Assembly: GCF_016698645.1 (NCBI RefSeq)
Contig: NZ_CP068047.1
Location: 1,709,001-1,773,000 of the forward strand
Source of the DNA: Devosia oryziradicis
GTDB taxonomy: Bacteria > Pseudomonadota > Alphaproteobacteria > Rhizobiales > Devosiaceae
Length of the DNA stretch: 64,000 nt
Direction of reading: 5' to 3'
Below the pieces are notes generated by a model. It saw only the letters and a list, made by a program, of their open reading frames with translations, had not been told where the DNA came from and did no database searches. Below, piece after piece: positions 43,135 to 53,889 of the stretch (positions within the stretch are counted from its first letter, which is position 1; each line of letters begins with the position of its first letter). The translations under genes were made by a program, and so were the position numbers.

Positions 43135-43464
43135 ATGAGACTTTCCATTCTGGCCGGCGCAGCGGCGTTGGCATTGGCGCTTGCCGGGCCCGTCATGGCC
43201 AAGGACGCAACCTGCTACACATCGGATGATGGCGAATATGACTGCGCCTTCACCGCGCTCGACGATGCGGGGAGCTTCGAGATTTCCGCGCCGGGCAAAC
43301 CGACATTCCAGGTCTGGATCGACAGCCCCGGCGTGGCCTCGGTCGGTGCGACCTATGAAGCCGGCGGCCGCTCGGTGGCGCTGCCTGGAACCTATTACCG
43401 CTCCGAAGATGATGGCGCCTGCTGGGTCAGCGACGCCACCGATACGGAAATCTGTGCGTGGTAG
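43135..43464 (+). CDS. Small secreted protein, unknown
   Basis: 109 aa from ATG 43135, with GGGAGG 6 nt upstream (ATG 43129 overlaps that site). Signal peptide ends at PVMAK. Mature part: TCYTSDDGEYDCAF at the N-terminus and DGACWVSDATDTEICAW at the C-terminus, the same two-pair Cys arrangement as the preceding gene 25 bp upstream. Role unknown. It overlaps the alpha/beta hydrolase start by 7 bp. Confidence 0.7.
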   Translation: MRLSILAGAAALALALAGPVMAKDATCYTSDDGEYDCAFTALDDAGSFEISAPGKPTFQVWIDSPGVASVGATYEAGGRSVALPGTYYRSEDDGACWVSDATDTEICAW

Positions 43465-44309
43465 GTGAAGCCTTCGTCGTCGAGGCCGGGCGGGCGAAGC
43501 TTGCCGGCCGGCAGCTCGGTGAGGGGCTGCCGGTGGTGTTCCTCCATGCCGGGGTCTGCGACAAGCGGATGTGGTCCGAGCAGATGGTCATGGTGGCCGA
43601 GGAAGGCTGGCATGCCATCGCCTATGACCGGCGCGGCTATGGCGAGACCGAAAGCCCGGACGAAGCGTTCAACCATGTCGACGATCTCGAAGCGGTACTG
43701 GGCGCGCTCGGCATCCACGCCGCCGTCTTCGTCGGCTGTTCGATGGGCGGTGGACTCGCGGTGGATTTCGCGCTGCGCCATCCGGGGCGGGTAATCGGGC
43801 TGGTGCTGATCGGCACCTCGATCACGGGCGCCCCATGGAGCGCGACGCAGGCCGAGCAGCAGCTGGAAATGGCCGAGGAGGATGCCTGGGAGCGTGGCGA
43901 TCGCGACATGCTCAACCGGGTGCAGGCGCATCAGTGGCTCGATGGGCCGCGCGCCCCGAACGGGCGGGTCGGCGGGGCAGCGCGCGACCTGTTCCTCGAC
44001 ATGAATGCCATCGCGCTGGGCAAGCCGCAGCTGACGCTGGAAGAGCAGCGGCCGGCGGCCTGGCCACGCGTCAGCGAGGTGGGTGCGCCGACCCTGCTGC
44101 TGGTGGGTGACGAGGATTTCACCGCGCTGATCGACCGGCACGAGCACCTGTCCGAAGAAATGCCCAACGCCTTTGCCGCCGTGCTGGAGGGCGTGGCGCA
44201 TATTCCGAGCATCGAGCGGCCGGAACTGGTCAACTCGATGCTGCTGGAATTCCTCGACGCCATCGAAGGCGGCGATGAGGAGGAAAGTGACGACGAATCA
44301 GGCGACTAG
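43458..44309 (+). CDS. Alpha/beta hydrolase
   Basis: 283 aa, GTG start overlapping the preceding gene. VVFLHAGVCDKRMWSEQM carries the HG-type oxyanion segment, VFVGCSMGGGLAVDFAL the nucleophile elbow (Ser in GCSMG), the acid lies in LLLVGDEDFTALID, and the catalytic His is in GVAHIPSIERPE. Substrate unknown. It ends in an acidic tail (GGDEEESDDESGD). Confidence 0.9.
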   Translation: MVGEAFVVEAGRAKLAGRQLGEGLPVVFLHAGVCDKRMWSEQMVMVAEEGWHAIAYDRRGYGETESPDEAFNHVDDLEAVLGALGIHAAVFVGCSMGGGLAVDFALRHPGRVIGLVLIGTSITGAPWSATQAEQQLEMAEEDAWERGDRDMLNRVQAHQWLDGPRAPNGRVGGAARDLFLDMNAIALGKPQLTLEEQRPAAWPRVSEVGAPTLLLVGDEDFTALIDRHEHLSEEMPNAFAAVLEGVAHIPSIERPELVNSMLLEFLDAIEGGDEEESDDESGD

Positions 44310-44386
44310 GCTGCGGGGCTCGGGCCGGCAGGGCAGTGCCTCGTGGCCTGAATCAACGCGTTAACAGACTGATTCAAGGCATTGAG

Positions 44387-44424
44387 AAGCCGATTCAACT
44401 TGCTGGGAAGTTGAATCGGCTTTG
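44387..44424 (+). terminator. Terminator hairpin after the alpha/beta hydrolase
   Basis: Perfect 15-bp arms AAGCCGATTCAACTT and AAGTTGAATCGGCTT around a 6-base loop, followed by TTG. Additional GATTCAA/TTGAATC half-copies flank it, so it may also be a repeat element. Convergent genes use it from both sides. Confidence 0.6.
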
Positions 44425-44453
44425 CTGCCCAAGGCCTTGAAACTGAATCGGTT

Positions 44454-44900
44454 TCAGGCGGCCAGAATGCCATCGAGGTGCTGATTGAGCTGGGCCGTGG
44501 GCACGTTGGTCAGGTCCTTGTTCAATTCGGCCACCACGGCCTTCTTGACGGCCGGCGAAATGGCCTTGCGCAGGTCACCCAATGCGATTGGCGCGGCGGC
44601 GATGACGAGGCGATCGAAGGCGCCCTGCTGCTGCTTGCGATCAAGCGTCGCCGCGACCGACTTGACGAATTGAGTTTCGCGGTGCTCGACCGGATCGGTC
44701 CGCGGCTCCATGCCACCGCCGAACGCCCCGCCGCCGCTCTTGCTGCCCGGGCGGTCGGTGACGATGTCCTGGGCCTGCAGCGGATCGATGGCCCAGTCGA
44801 GCCCGTCGACCTGCTTGAGCCCCTTGCCCGGACCGGTGTTTTCGAGGACACGCGCCTGCGCGCCGTCGGCGATCAAAACCCAGGTGACGGTCTTTTTCAT
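44454..44900 (-). CDS. Host attachment protein (Hap family)
   Basis: 148 aa from ATG 44900, with CAGGAG 6-7 nt upstream. TWVLIADGAQARVLENTGPGKGLKQVD, HRETQFVKSVAATLDRKQQQGAFDRLVIAAAPIALGDLRKAI and a C-terminal LTNVPTAQLNQHLDGIL match the host-attachment-protein family named in Agrobacterium. Despite the name, the fold is a cytoplasmic release-factor/Pelota-like domain and its role is unclear. Confidence 0.88.
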   Translation of the reverse strand: MKKTVTWVLIADGAQARVLENTGPGKGLKQVDGLDWAIDPLQAQDIVTDRPGSKSGGGAFGGGMEPRTDPVEHRETQFVKSVAATLDRKQQQGAFDRLVIAAAPIALGDLRKAISPAVKKAVVAELNKDLTNVPTAQLNQHLDGILAA

Positions 44901-45093
44901 GCTTGAGCTCCTGCTGGTCTGGTCGTTGCAAGGCGCCGAACTGGCGCCACTGAACCAACGCCTTACCCTCAAAAAGGTTGGCCCCTGCCATCAGCTTTGC
45001 AAGGTCGCAAGATCACAAACTCTGATTGGCGGGTCGTCGGCGGCGCTGCTATCAAGGCCAAGGCATCCCGTTGGGGATGCGGAGTTTTTCTAG

Positions 45094-46044
45094 ATGTCGC
45101 TTCCCGAATCCGCGCCCGAAGCCATTGCACCGGCCGAGGTCGCCGCCCCGTCGCGTCCCGCGTCGAGCGACGGTCGAAACGGCGTCCTGGCGGCGCTGGC
45201 CGCCTACACGCTCTGGGGCTTCCTGCCGCTGCTGTTCCGCGAGGTCGAGGGCGCCGGCTCGGTGATGATCGTTTCCGAACGCATCGTCTGGTCGCTGCTG
45301 CTGCTGGCCGCCATACTGGCCTTCAGCGGCGGATTTCGCGAGGTCCAGGCGCTGTTCTCGGATCGCCGGCGGCTGCTGATGACGCTGCTGTCGGCCGTGC
45401 TGCTGGCCGGCAACTGGCTACTCTATGTGTGGGCGGTGGAGACGGGGCAGGTGCTCGAGGCGAGCTTTGGCTACTTCATCAACCCGCTGGTCAATATCGT
45501 GATGGGCATGGTGCTTCTCGGCGAGCGCCAGAACCGGCTGCAGACCATTTCGATCCTCATCGCCGTGGTCGCCATCGGCATCCAGGCGCTGGGCCTTGGC
45601 AATATCCCTTTCGTCGCGCTGGGGCTGGCGCTGTCGTTCGGCTTCTATGGCTATTTCCGCAAGACCGCGCAGCTTGGGCCGGCCAGCGGCCTGTTCGCCG
45701 AGACGGCCATGCTGGTGCCGTTTGCGCTGGGCTATGTGGCGTTCAACATCATGACCTGGGGGCCGGGCATCCATGCCGACCCGTACCACTTCACCCTGAT
45801 GGTGCTGACGGGGCCGGCGACGACGATACCGCTGCTCCTGTTTGCATTTGCGGTCCGCCGGCTGCGGCTGACCACCATAGGCATGTTTCAGTATATCGCG
45901 CCGTCGATCCAGTTCATCCTGGCCATCACGCTCTTCGGCGAGCACCTCAACGGCGTGCGCCTGCTCAGCTTTGCGCTGATCTGGCTGTCGCTGCTGGTGT
46001 TCAGCTACGACAGTTTCCGTCGGCGTGGGCGGGCAGGGGCATAG
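45094..46044 (+). CDS. rarD: EamA-family transporter RarD
   Basis: 316 aa with ten membrane helices. RNGVLAALAAYTLWGFLPLLFREVEG, ERIVWSLLLL, NWLLYVWAVETGQVLEASFGYFINPLVNIVMGMVLLGER and IQFILAITLFGE are the conserved RarD blocks. Transport substrate unknown (the name comes from a Pseudomonas chloramphenicol phenotype). It converges on the TPR gene at 46046. Confidence 0.9.
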   Translation: MSLPESAPEAIAPAEVAAPSRPASSDGRNGVLAALAAYTLWGFLPLLFREVEGAGSVMIVSERIVWSLLLLAAILAFSGGFREVQALFSDRRRLLMTLLSAVLLAGNWLLYVWAVETGQVLEASFGYFINPLVNIVMGMVLLGERQNRLQTISILIAVVAIGIQALGLGNIPFVALGLALSFGFYGYFRKTAQLGPASGLFAETAMLVPFALGYVAFNIMTWGPGIHADPYHFTLMVLTGPATTIPLLLFAFAVRRLRLTTIGMFQYIAPSIQFILAITLFGEHLNGVRLLSFALIWLSLLVFSYDSFRRRGRAGA

Positions 46045-46045
46045 A

Positions 46046-47560
46046 CTAAGGAGCCAGTTCGGCGAGGATTGCCCGGACCTCGGCGGCGTCTGCCGCTTCC
46101 GGCGCCAGCTCCAGGTATTGGCGATAACGCTCGGCGGCACGCTCGTTGCGTCCAGCCGTCTGCTGCACCTGCGCCAGCAGCAGCACGGCTGCCGGGTTCG
46201 GCGGCTCGGCGTCGGCGAACGGGATCAGGCCATCGGCAGCCTGGGGGAAGCGGCCAAGGTCGAGCAAGACCTTGGTCCGGGCCCTGGCATAGTCGAAATT
46301 ATCGGCAACGAGGGCGACGACGCGGTCGTAATGCTCGGCGGCGCCCTTCGGGTCGTCGCGCTCGAGCAGCAGTTCGGCCAGGGCAAGATGCGCCTCGGGA
46401 CTGTTGGGTGCGTAGTCGGCCCAATCCTTGAACAGGCGCTCGGCCGCCGCCAGGTCGCCATCGGTCCGATAGGCTTCGCCCAGCAGCCGCAGCGCATCGG
46501 CGTGGCCTGGATCGAGATCAAGCGCTTCTTCAAGGTGCGCCATGCCCGCCTCGTCCTTGCCGACCAAGAGCTCGATTTCGCCGGCGCGCACCAGCGGTGT
46601 CGGATCGACGGGGGTGCGTTCGGCGGCGGTCAGGAAGGCGGCAATGGCGGCCTCGCGGTCGCCCTTGGCCAAGGCAATCTCCGCTCGCGCAGTGGCCAGC
46701 GTGGCAGCCTGCGGATCGCGGCTTGCCGCTTCCGCCAGCGCACTGTCGGCCCCCGCGAAGTCACCACTGTCCGCCAGCGCGCGAGCCAGGTTTATTCGGG
46801 CAAGGTCAAAGCCGCCATCGATGGCCAGTGCGGCGCGATATTCCGTTATGGCGGCGGCGCTGTCCCCCGACTTGCGCGCAATGTCGCCGAGCAGGTTGTG
46901 CGCCCACTTTGCGTCGGGGTGATTGGCAACCGTCAGGCGGCGGGCGCGTGCGGCTGCGCCTTCTGGATCGGTCAGGGCATGGGCGGCGATGGATACGAAG
47001 GGGTCGAGGACGTCGAAGACGGCAGCAGCCGCTTCGCGAAAGTATTCGGGCGCCGGCTGGTCACCCATGGCCGGCAGGTCGATGATCTCGCTCGAGTTGC
47101 GGATCACGCGCAGACGCAGGCGCTGTCCGGCGGGGGCGCAATCGGCGCTGTCGCAGACGATCTCGCCCACGATGTGAGTCTCGTGAATGCCGAAGAACTG
47201 CCTGACCTGCTGGGAAATCGAGTCCAGTGAGATGCCGCTGTCAGGCAGGGAGAATTCGACGCGCTGGCTGTCTGGAATTGCCACGATGGTGGCGCGGGCG
47301 ACACTGGCGCTCTGGGCAAACTCCTGCAGGCCGTCCCAAAGGCGATTGGCAGCCACTTCCGAAGTCATGCCGCGGTCGGCCAGCAACTGGGGCACGGCGA
47401 TGGGCTCGATGACGACCGCACTGGCCGAAAACTGGCTGCCGATGGCTGGGATCAGCAGCAGCATGGCAGCGAAAAAACCGATGTTGATGAACATGGTGCG
47501 CAGGGTCGAGGAGAAGGCCTCGATCCGTGGCAAGGCGCCGGTGGGTTCGGTGTGGCTCAT
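46046..47560 (-). CDS. Membrane-anchored TPR protein, paralogue 2
   Basis: 504 aa. One membrane helix near the N-terminus (FINIGFFAAMLLLIPAIG), then a conserved segment RATIVAIPDSQRVEFSLPDSGISLDSISQQVRQFFGIHETHIVGEIVC with a Cys pair, then about seven to eight TPR units to the C-terminus (e.g. LARINLARALADSGDFAGADSALAEA). It shares the entire architecture and the IPDSQRVxFSLPDxG block with the gene directly upstream; 4-bp overlap. Function unknown; such proteins usually organise protein partners. Confidence 0.75.
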   Translation of the reverse strand: MSHTEPTGALPRIEAFSSTLRTMFINIGFFAAMLLLIPAIGSQFSASAVVIEPIAVPQLLADRGMTSEVAANRLWDGLQEFAQSASVARATIVAIPDSQRVEFSLPDSGISLDSISQQVRQFFGIHETHIVGEIVCDSADCAPAGQRLRLRVIRNSSEIIDLPAMGDQPAPEYFREAAAAVFDVLDPFVSIAAHALTDPEGAAARARRLTVANHPDAKWAHNLLGDIARKSGDSAAAITEYRAALAIDGGFDLARINLARALADSGDFAGADSALAEAASRDPQAATLATARAEIALAKGDREAAIAAFLTAAERTPVDPTPLVRAGEIELLVGKDEAGMAHLEEALDLDPGHADALRLLGEAYRTDGDLAAAERLFKDWADYAPNSPEAHLALAELLLERDDPKGAAEHYDRVVALVADNFDYARARTKVLLDLGRFPQAADGLIPFADAEPPNPAAVLLLAQVQQTAGRNERAAERYRQYLELAPEAADAAEVRAILAELAP

Positions 47561-49224
47561 GGCTCGGCCTGTTCTGGTTGCGCTGCGGCCGCGTCCAGTC
47601 CGTCCAGGATTCCGATGAAGCTCACCGCCTGGGGCGCATAAAGGCCAGTCTGGTCGACTTCGATGATACGCTCGAAATCGTGCCTGGCCGCCTCGTTCTG
47701 GCCGGTCACTGCCAGGGCCGTGCCGCGGGACATGAGTGGGCCGGGGTTATAGGCATCCAGCTCAATAGCGCGGTCGAGCCGTGCCAGGGCCTCCGGAACC
47801 CGTTCCAGCGCCAGCAGCAACTTGCCGGTTTCGAACAGTATGTCCGGGTCGTCCGGGGTCACCGCCAGGGCGCGCTCGAAGGCGTCCAATGCCTGCTCGG
47901 GCTGGTTGAGAAGCATCAGGACGAAGGCATAGGTGGCGTGGGCGACCGCATCGCCCGGCGCGTGTTGCGAGGCTGCCCGCAGCATCGGGAGCGCACCCGC
48001 GAAATCGCCCCGCGACAGGTAGTCTTCGAGCAGCGCGGTCGTCGCCAGGATATAGGATGGGTCAAGGGCCAATGCCCGGTCGAACCATTGGCGGGCCGCG
48101 TCGACATTACCCCTGGCTTGCTCCAGCATGCCCATGCGCGAAAAATAGTGCGGACTGGTGGGATCGAGCGCCGCGGCCTTCTCGAACAGGGCAAGGGCGC
48201 CGTCGACGTCGCCCGATGCTGCCGCCAGTTCGGCGTAACCCTCATAGGGCTTGGGATTGTGTGGCTGTTCGGCCGCGAGTTCGTCATAGATGACGCGGGC
48301 GGCGGCGGGATCGCCCAGCCGCCGCAAGGCTCCCGCGAGATTGGCGCGGGCAACGTTGAACTTGGGGTCGAGCGCGATGGCGGCCTGGTATTCCGGCCAG
48401 GCGGCGCGGTCATCACCGCTCTCGGAGCGAATGTTGCCGATCAGCAGGTGGGCCCATTTGGCATCGGGGTGATGCTGGCGGATCAGGCGGCGCGCGAGGG
48501 TTATCGCGCGTACCGGCTCGGCGGCGGAGACGGCGGCGATGGCGACGAAAGGGTCGAGCCGCTGCAGGACTTCGGTTCCCGCAGCAGTGAAATAGCTGCG
48601 CGTGTCCTGATCGCCGATGGGCGGGAGGTCGATGACCTCGCTGTTCCCCCGCAGCACGCGCAGGCGCAGTCGCATCCCTTCTGGTGCGCAGTCGGCGTCC
48701 GCACAGATGAACTCGCCGGCGATGCGCGTCTGGTACACATTGAAGAACTGCCGCACCTGGCGAACGACAGAGTCCATCGACAGACCCACATCGGGGAGCG
48801 AGAACTGCACGCGCTGGCTGTCCGGGATGGCGTCGACGCTCGCCTTGGACGTTCGGGCCAGCGTGTTGGCATCGCGCAGTCCGTCCCATAGGCGGCTGGC
48901 CATGACCTCGGGGGAAAGTCCGCGCTGCAGGAGGGCCTTGGGCACGGAAATCGGCTCGATCAGCACCGGGTTGCGCAGAAACTGACTGGCCAGGATGGGA
49001 ATGAAGAGGATGACGGCCAGCACGAAAACCACGTTGAGGATAACCTTGCGCAGGCGGGTCGACCCGCTTTCGAGCGATGGCAGGGAGACCCGGAGCCTCG
49101 GCTTGCGGGGGAGTGGCTTGGCAGGGGGTGGGCTGACCTCCGCCGCAGTGGCAGCCGGCGCCTTGGGCGTGCGCCGGCGCGGCTTGCTGCTGGAAGCGGC
49201 AGGTTTTGCAGGCGCACGCGCCAT
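47557..49224 (-). CDS. Membrane-anchored TPR protein, paralogue 1
   Basis: 555 aa. A basic Pro/Ala-rich cytoplasmic N-terminus (APAKPAASSSKPRRRTPKAP), one membrane helix (VVFVLAVILFIPILASQFL), the block SVDAIPDSQRVQFSLPDVGLSMDSVVRQVRQFFNVYQTRIAGEFIC, then TPR repeats (AALDPTSPHYFSRMGMLEQARGNVDAARQWFDRAL). First of two tandem paralogues; overlap of 4 bp suggests the two are made in equal amounts and may form a complex. Role unknown. Confidence 0.75.
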   Translation of the reverse strand: MARAPAKPAASSSKPRRRTPKAPAATAAEVSPPPAKPLPRKPRLRVSLPSLESGSTRLRKVILNVVFVLAVILFIPILASQFLRNPVLIEPISVPKALLQRGLSPEVMASRLWDGLRDANTLARTSKASVDAIPDSQRVQFSLPDVGLSMDSVVRQVRQFFNVYQTRIAGEFICADADCAPEGMRLRLRVLRGNSEVIDLPPIGDQDTRSYFTAAGTEVLQRLDPFVAIAAVSAAEPVRAITLARRLIRQHHPDAKWAHLLIGNIRSESGDDRAAWPEYQAAIALDPKFNVARANLAGALRRLGDPAAARVIYDELAAEQPHNPKPYEGYAELAAASGDVDGALALFEKAAALDPTSPHYFSRMGMLEQARGNVDAARQWFDRALALDPSYILATTALLEDYLSRGDFAGALPMLRAASQHAPGDAVAHATYAFVLMLLNQPEQALDAFERALAVTPDDPDILFETGKLLLALERVPEALARLDRAIELDAYNPGPLMSRGTALAVTGQNEAARHDFERIIEVDQTGLYAPQAVSFIGILDGLDAAAAQPEQAEP

Positions 49225-49295
49225 CGTTTGAACTCCCCAATGTGCTTGTTCTAATGGGGAAAATTGCCGGTGAACAGTGGTGGTGGGACGGCCGG

Positions 49296-50189
49296 TCAGC
49301 CGTTTGGCCGCGTGGCGCGGATCACCTCGGCCATCGCCTCGAATGTGCTGCCGAACGGGGTCGCTTCGCGCCAGACGAGCGACAGCAGCCGACCGGCGCC
49401 GGGCGAGAGGAGGTCGTGGATGGCGATGCGAGGGTCATTGGCCTCCTTGCGGAGGGCAATGCGCGGAAGCAGGGTCACGCCCTGACCATTGGCCACGAAT
49501 TCGACGATGGTGGACAGCGAGGTGGCAGCAAAGGTTCGGGCAGGATCGTTGCCCAGGCGACAGGCGGCAATGGTCTGGTCCCGGAAGCAGTGGCCCTCGT
49601 CGAGCAGCAGGATGCGTTCCGGGGCCAGGCTGGCGAGCGATACGGGCTCTTTAGTGCCGTCGCTGCTTGACGTCGCCAGCACGAAAGGATCCTCGAACAG
49701 CGGCCGACTGACCAGGGTGGGGCCGCTATCTGGCGGCGCGGTGCCGATCAGTGCCACATCGAGGCTGCCGTCGATCAGCCCCGCGATCAGTGCCTCGGTA
49801 CGGCTTTCGCTGATGGTGAAGTCGAGACCTGGAAGGCCGCTGGTCAAAGCCGGAAAAATGTCCGGCAACAGGTAGGGCGCCACGGTCGGTATAAGGCCGA
49901 AACGGATGGGCCGGTCGGGTCGTCCACTATGTCCCAGCACGAAGGCATCGAGCGCCTCGGCGCGCTTGACTACTTCCTGCGCCATGGCGACGAATTCGCG
50001 GCCAAATGGCGTGAGACGGATGCCGCTGCGCAGTCGATCGAACAGCGGCGTGCCGCACAGGTCTTCGAGCGCGAGTATTTGCTGGGAAAGGGCAGGCTGC
50101 GAGATGGCACAAGCTTCGGCGGCGCGGCCGAAATGGCCGTTGCGGGCCACCGCGAGGGCATATTGCATCTGCTTGAGGGACACTGCCAC
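49296..50189 (-). CDS. oxyR: OxyR-type hydrogen peroxide sensor (LysR family)
   Basis: 297 aa, GTG start. N-terminal HTH SLKQMQYALAVARNGHFGRAAEACAISQPALSQQILALE. The redox loop LLLDEGHCFRDQTIAACR carries Cys201 and Cys210, the spacing of the disulfide pair of OxyR. Divergent from katG with a shared 96-bp control region. It activates katG on oxidation by peroxide. Alternative GTG at 50183 would shorten it by two residues. Confidence 0.93.
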   Translation of the reverse strand: MAVSLKQMQYALAVARNGHFGRAAEACAISQPALSQQILALEDLCGTPLFDRLRSGIRLTPFGREFVAMAQEVVKRAEALDAFVLGHSGRPDRPIRFGLIPTVAPYLLPDIFPALTSGLPGLDFTISESRTEALIAGLIDGSLDVALIGTAPPDSGPTLVSRPLFEDPFVLATSSSDGTKEPVSLASLAPERILLLDEGHCFRDQTIAACRLGNDPARTFAATSLSTIVEFVANGQGVTLLPRIALRKEANDPRIAIHDLLSPGAGRLLSLVWREATPFGSTFEAMAEVIRATRPNG

Positions 50190-52454
<2,265 letters not shown>

Positions 52455-52478
52455 CACGAGCGGTGGCAATGAATGAAA

Positions 52479-52504
52479 GCCCCGGACGCAGGTCCGGGGC
52501 TTTT
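52479..52504 (+). terminator. Intrinsic terminator of katG
   Basis: Hairpin GCCCCGGAC, GCAG, GTCCGGGGC followed by TTTT, 25 bp after the katG stop. Confidence 0.85.
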
Positions 52505-52632
52505 GCATTTGGCGGCGGCGGCATTCGCTAAAATTTGAATCAATTGCCCGGTCCCGCTTTCAGGGGCCGCAAGAAGGTGGCTGCGCATCGTCGGGCTCCA
52601 GATTTACGGCAGAAGCCGGGAGAGCATGCGAA

Positions 52633-53763
52633 ATGAACGAGCTAGACGATGGCCAGCGGGCGTTTTCCAGTTTCCGCGTGCTGAATGGGGACGACAATCA
52701 CTCCGAACGCGAACAACTGTTCCGCAACATGGCGCAGCTCTTCAGCTACGTGTCGGATCGCTGCGACGACGAGCAGGTGGCCCAGTATGACGAAGTGCTG
52801 TGCCAGCTTGCCGAATTGGTCGAGGTGGAGGCGCGGGCGCATGTCGCCAAGCTGCTGGCCCCGCTGGAGCGCGCGCCGGGAACGGTCGTGGTCAAGTTGG
52901 CCAATGACGACATCGAGGTCGCCAAGCCGCTGCTTGAATTCTCCAATGTCCTCAGCGACGACGACCTGATCGACATCATCGGCCGGCAGAGCGAAGAACA
53001 TCGCGTGGCCATTGCGGGCCGGGCCAACGTACCCGAGCGGGTCGGCGAGGCAATCGTCGAACATGGCGGTACCCCCTCGGTTGTGCGCCTGGTGCGCAAT
53101 GCCAACGCCGAGTTCGACAAGGCCACACTGGAAAAGCTGGTGGAGCGCGCGGCGCGCGACCTCGAACTGGCTGCCGACCTGCGCAACCGGCCAGAAATCG
53201 ACTGGAAATCGCTGCGCAGCGAAATCGACTCCGTGGCATCCAAGGTGTTGGAGACACTGGGCGAGGTCGACAAGCGTTTCGACCCGGTGGCGGCCGGCAA
53301 GGTCAATGCCGTGGTCTACAATCGCCTGCGCAATCGCGCCGGTTTCTCGGCGACCGAATGGAAGGTCGCCTATAACCAGGTGAAGGCACTGAGCGACCGC
53401 AAGCAGCTGGACGACCGAGCGCTGAGCCGGTTTGCCCGCTTCGGTTATGGGCACCATGCCGCCGCCGCGCTGACGGTCATGCTGCGTGTCGCGCCCGAAG
53501 TGTTCGTCAAATGGTTGGCCAGCCAGGATTATGTGGCGATCACGGTGGCCCTGAAGGCCGCCGGCCTCTCGCCGGACCTGTTCGAGGCCATCGTGGCAAC
53601 GCTGCCCTGGCGCGACCTGCCGACCGAGGCCGACAAGAAGATGGTGGTCAGCCGCTTCGAGGCCATAGACAAGGACGAGGCCATCGGCATTTTCGAGCTG
53701 TGGCGGGCCCACTCCTTTCGCAAACGTGCAGTCAGCGAAGAACGCACTGCGATGAGCGCTTGA
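52633..53763 (+). CDS. DUF2336-family protein
   Basis: 376 aa. Helical HEAT-like protein without signal peptide: REQLFRNMAQLFSYVSDRCDDEQVAQYDEVLCQLAELVEVEARAHVAKLLAPLERAPGTVV, EVAKPLLEFSNVLSDDDLIDII and QSEEHRVAIAGRANVPERVGEAIVEHG are the conserved DUF2336 blocks. The family is nearly confined to alphaproteobacteria and its role is not established; some members affect flagellar or motility genes. Confidence 0.85.
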   Translation: MNELDDGQRAFSSFRVLNGDDNHSEREQLFRNMAQLFSYVSDRCDDEQVAQYDEVLCQLAELVEVEARAHVAKLLAPLERAPGTVVVKLANDDIEVAKPLLEFSNVLSDDDLIDIIGRQSEEHRVAIAGRANVPERVGEAIVEHGGTPSVVRLVRNANAEFDKATLEKLVERAARDLELAADLRNRPEIDWKSLRSEIDSVASKVLETLGEVDKRFDPVAAGKVNAVVYNRLRNRAGFSATEWKVAYNQVKALSDRKQLDDRALSRFARFGYGHHAAAALTVMLRVAPEVFVKWLASQDYVAITVALKAAGLSPDLFEAIVATLPWRDLPTEADKKMVVSRFEAIDKDEAIGIFELWRAHSFRKRAVSEERTAMSA

Positions 53764-53854
53764 TTTTGATCCCCGCGAAAGCGGGGATCAGTCTTTCCGA
53801 GATATGCACTTCTGCCTTATCGCCGCCGAACCCCCTAGACCTGCCTACGCTCTC

Positions 53855-53876
53855 GATATAAAGATATCTTTATATC
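53855..53876. promoter_or_regulatory. Perfect 22-bp palindrome, operator of the ArsR-methyltransferase/metF operon
   Basis: Half-site GATATAAAGAT followed by its exact complement. It ends 14 bp before the start codon of the ArsR-methyltransferase gene. An AT-rich palindrome with ATAAAG/CTTTAT halves is the type of site described for SahR-like ArsR regulators of the methionine/SAM cycle. Confidence 0.8.
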
Positions 53877-53889
53877 TCGCGAGGGTCGC

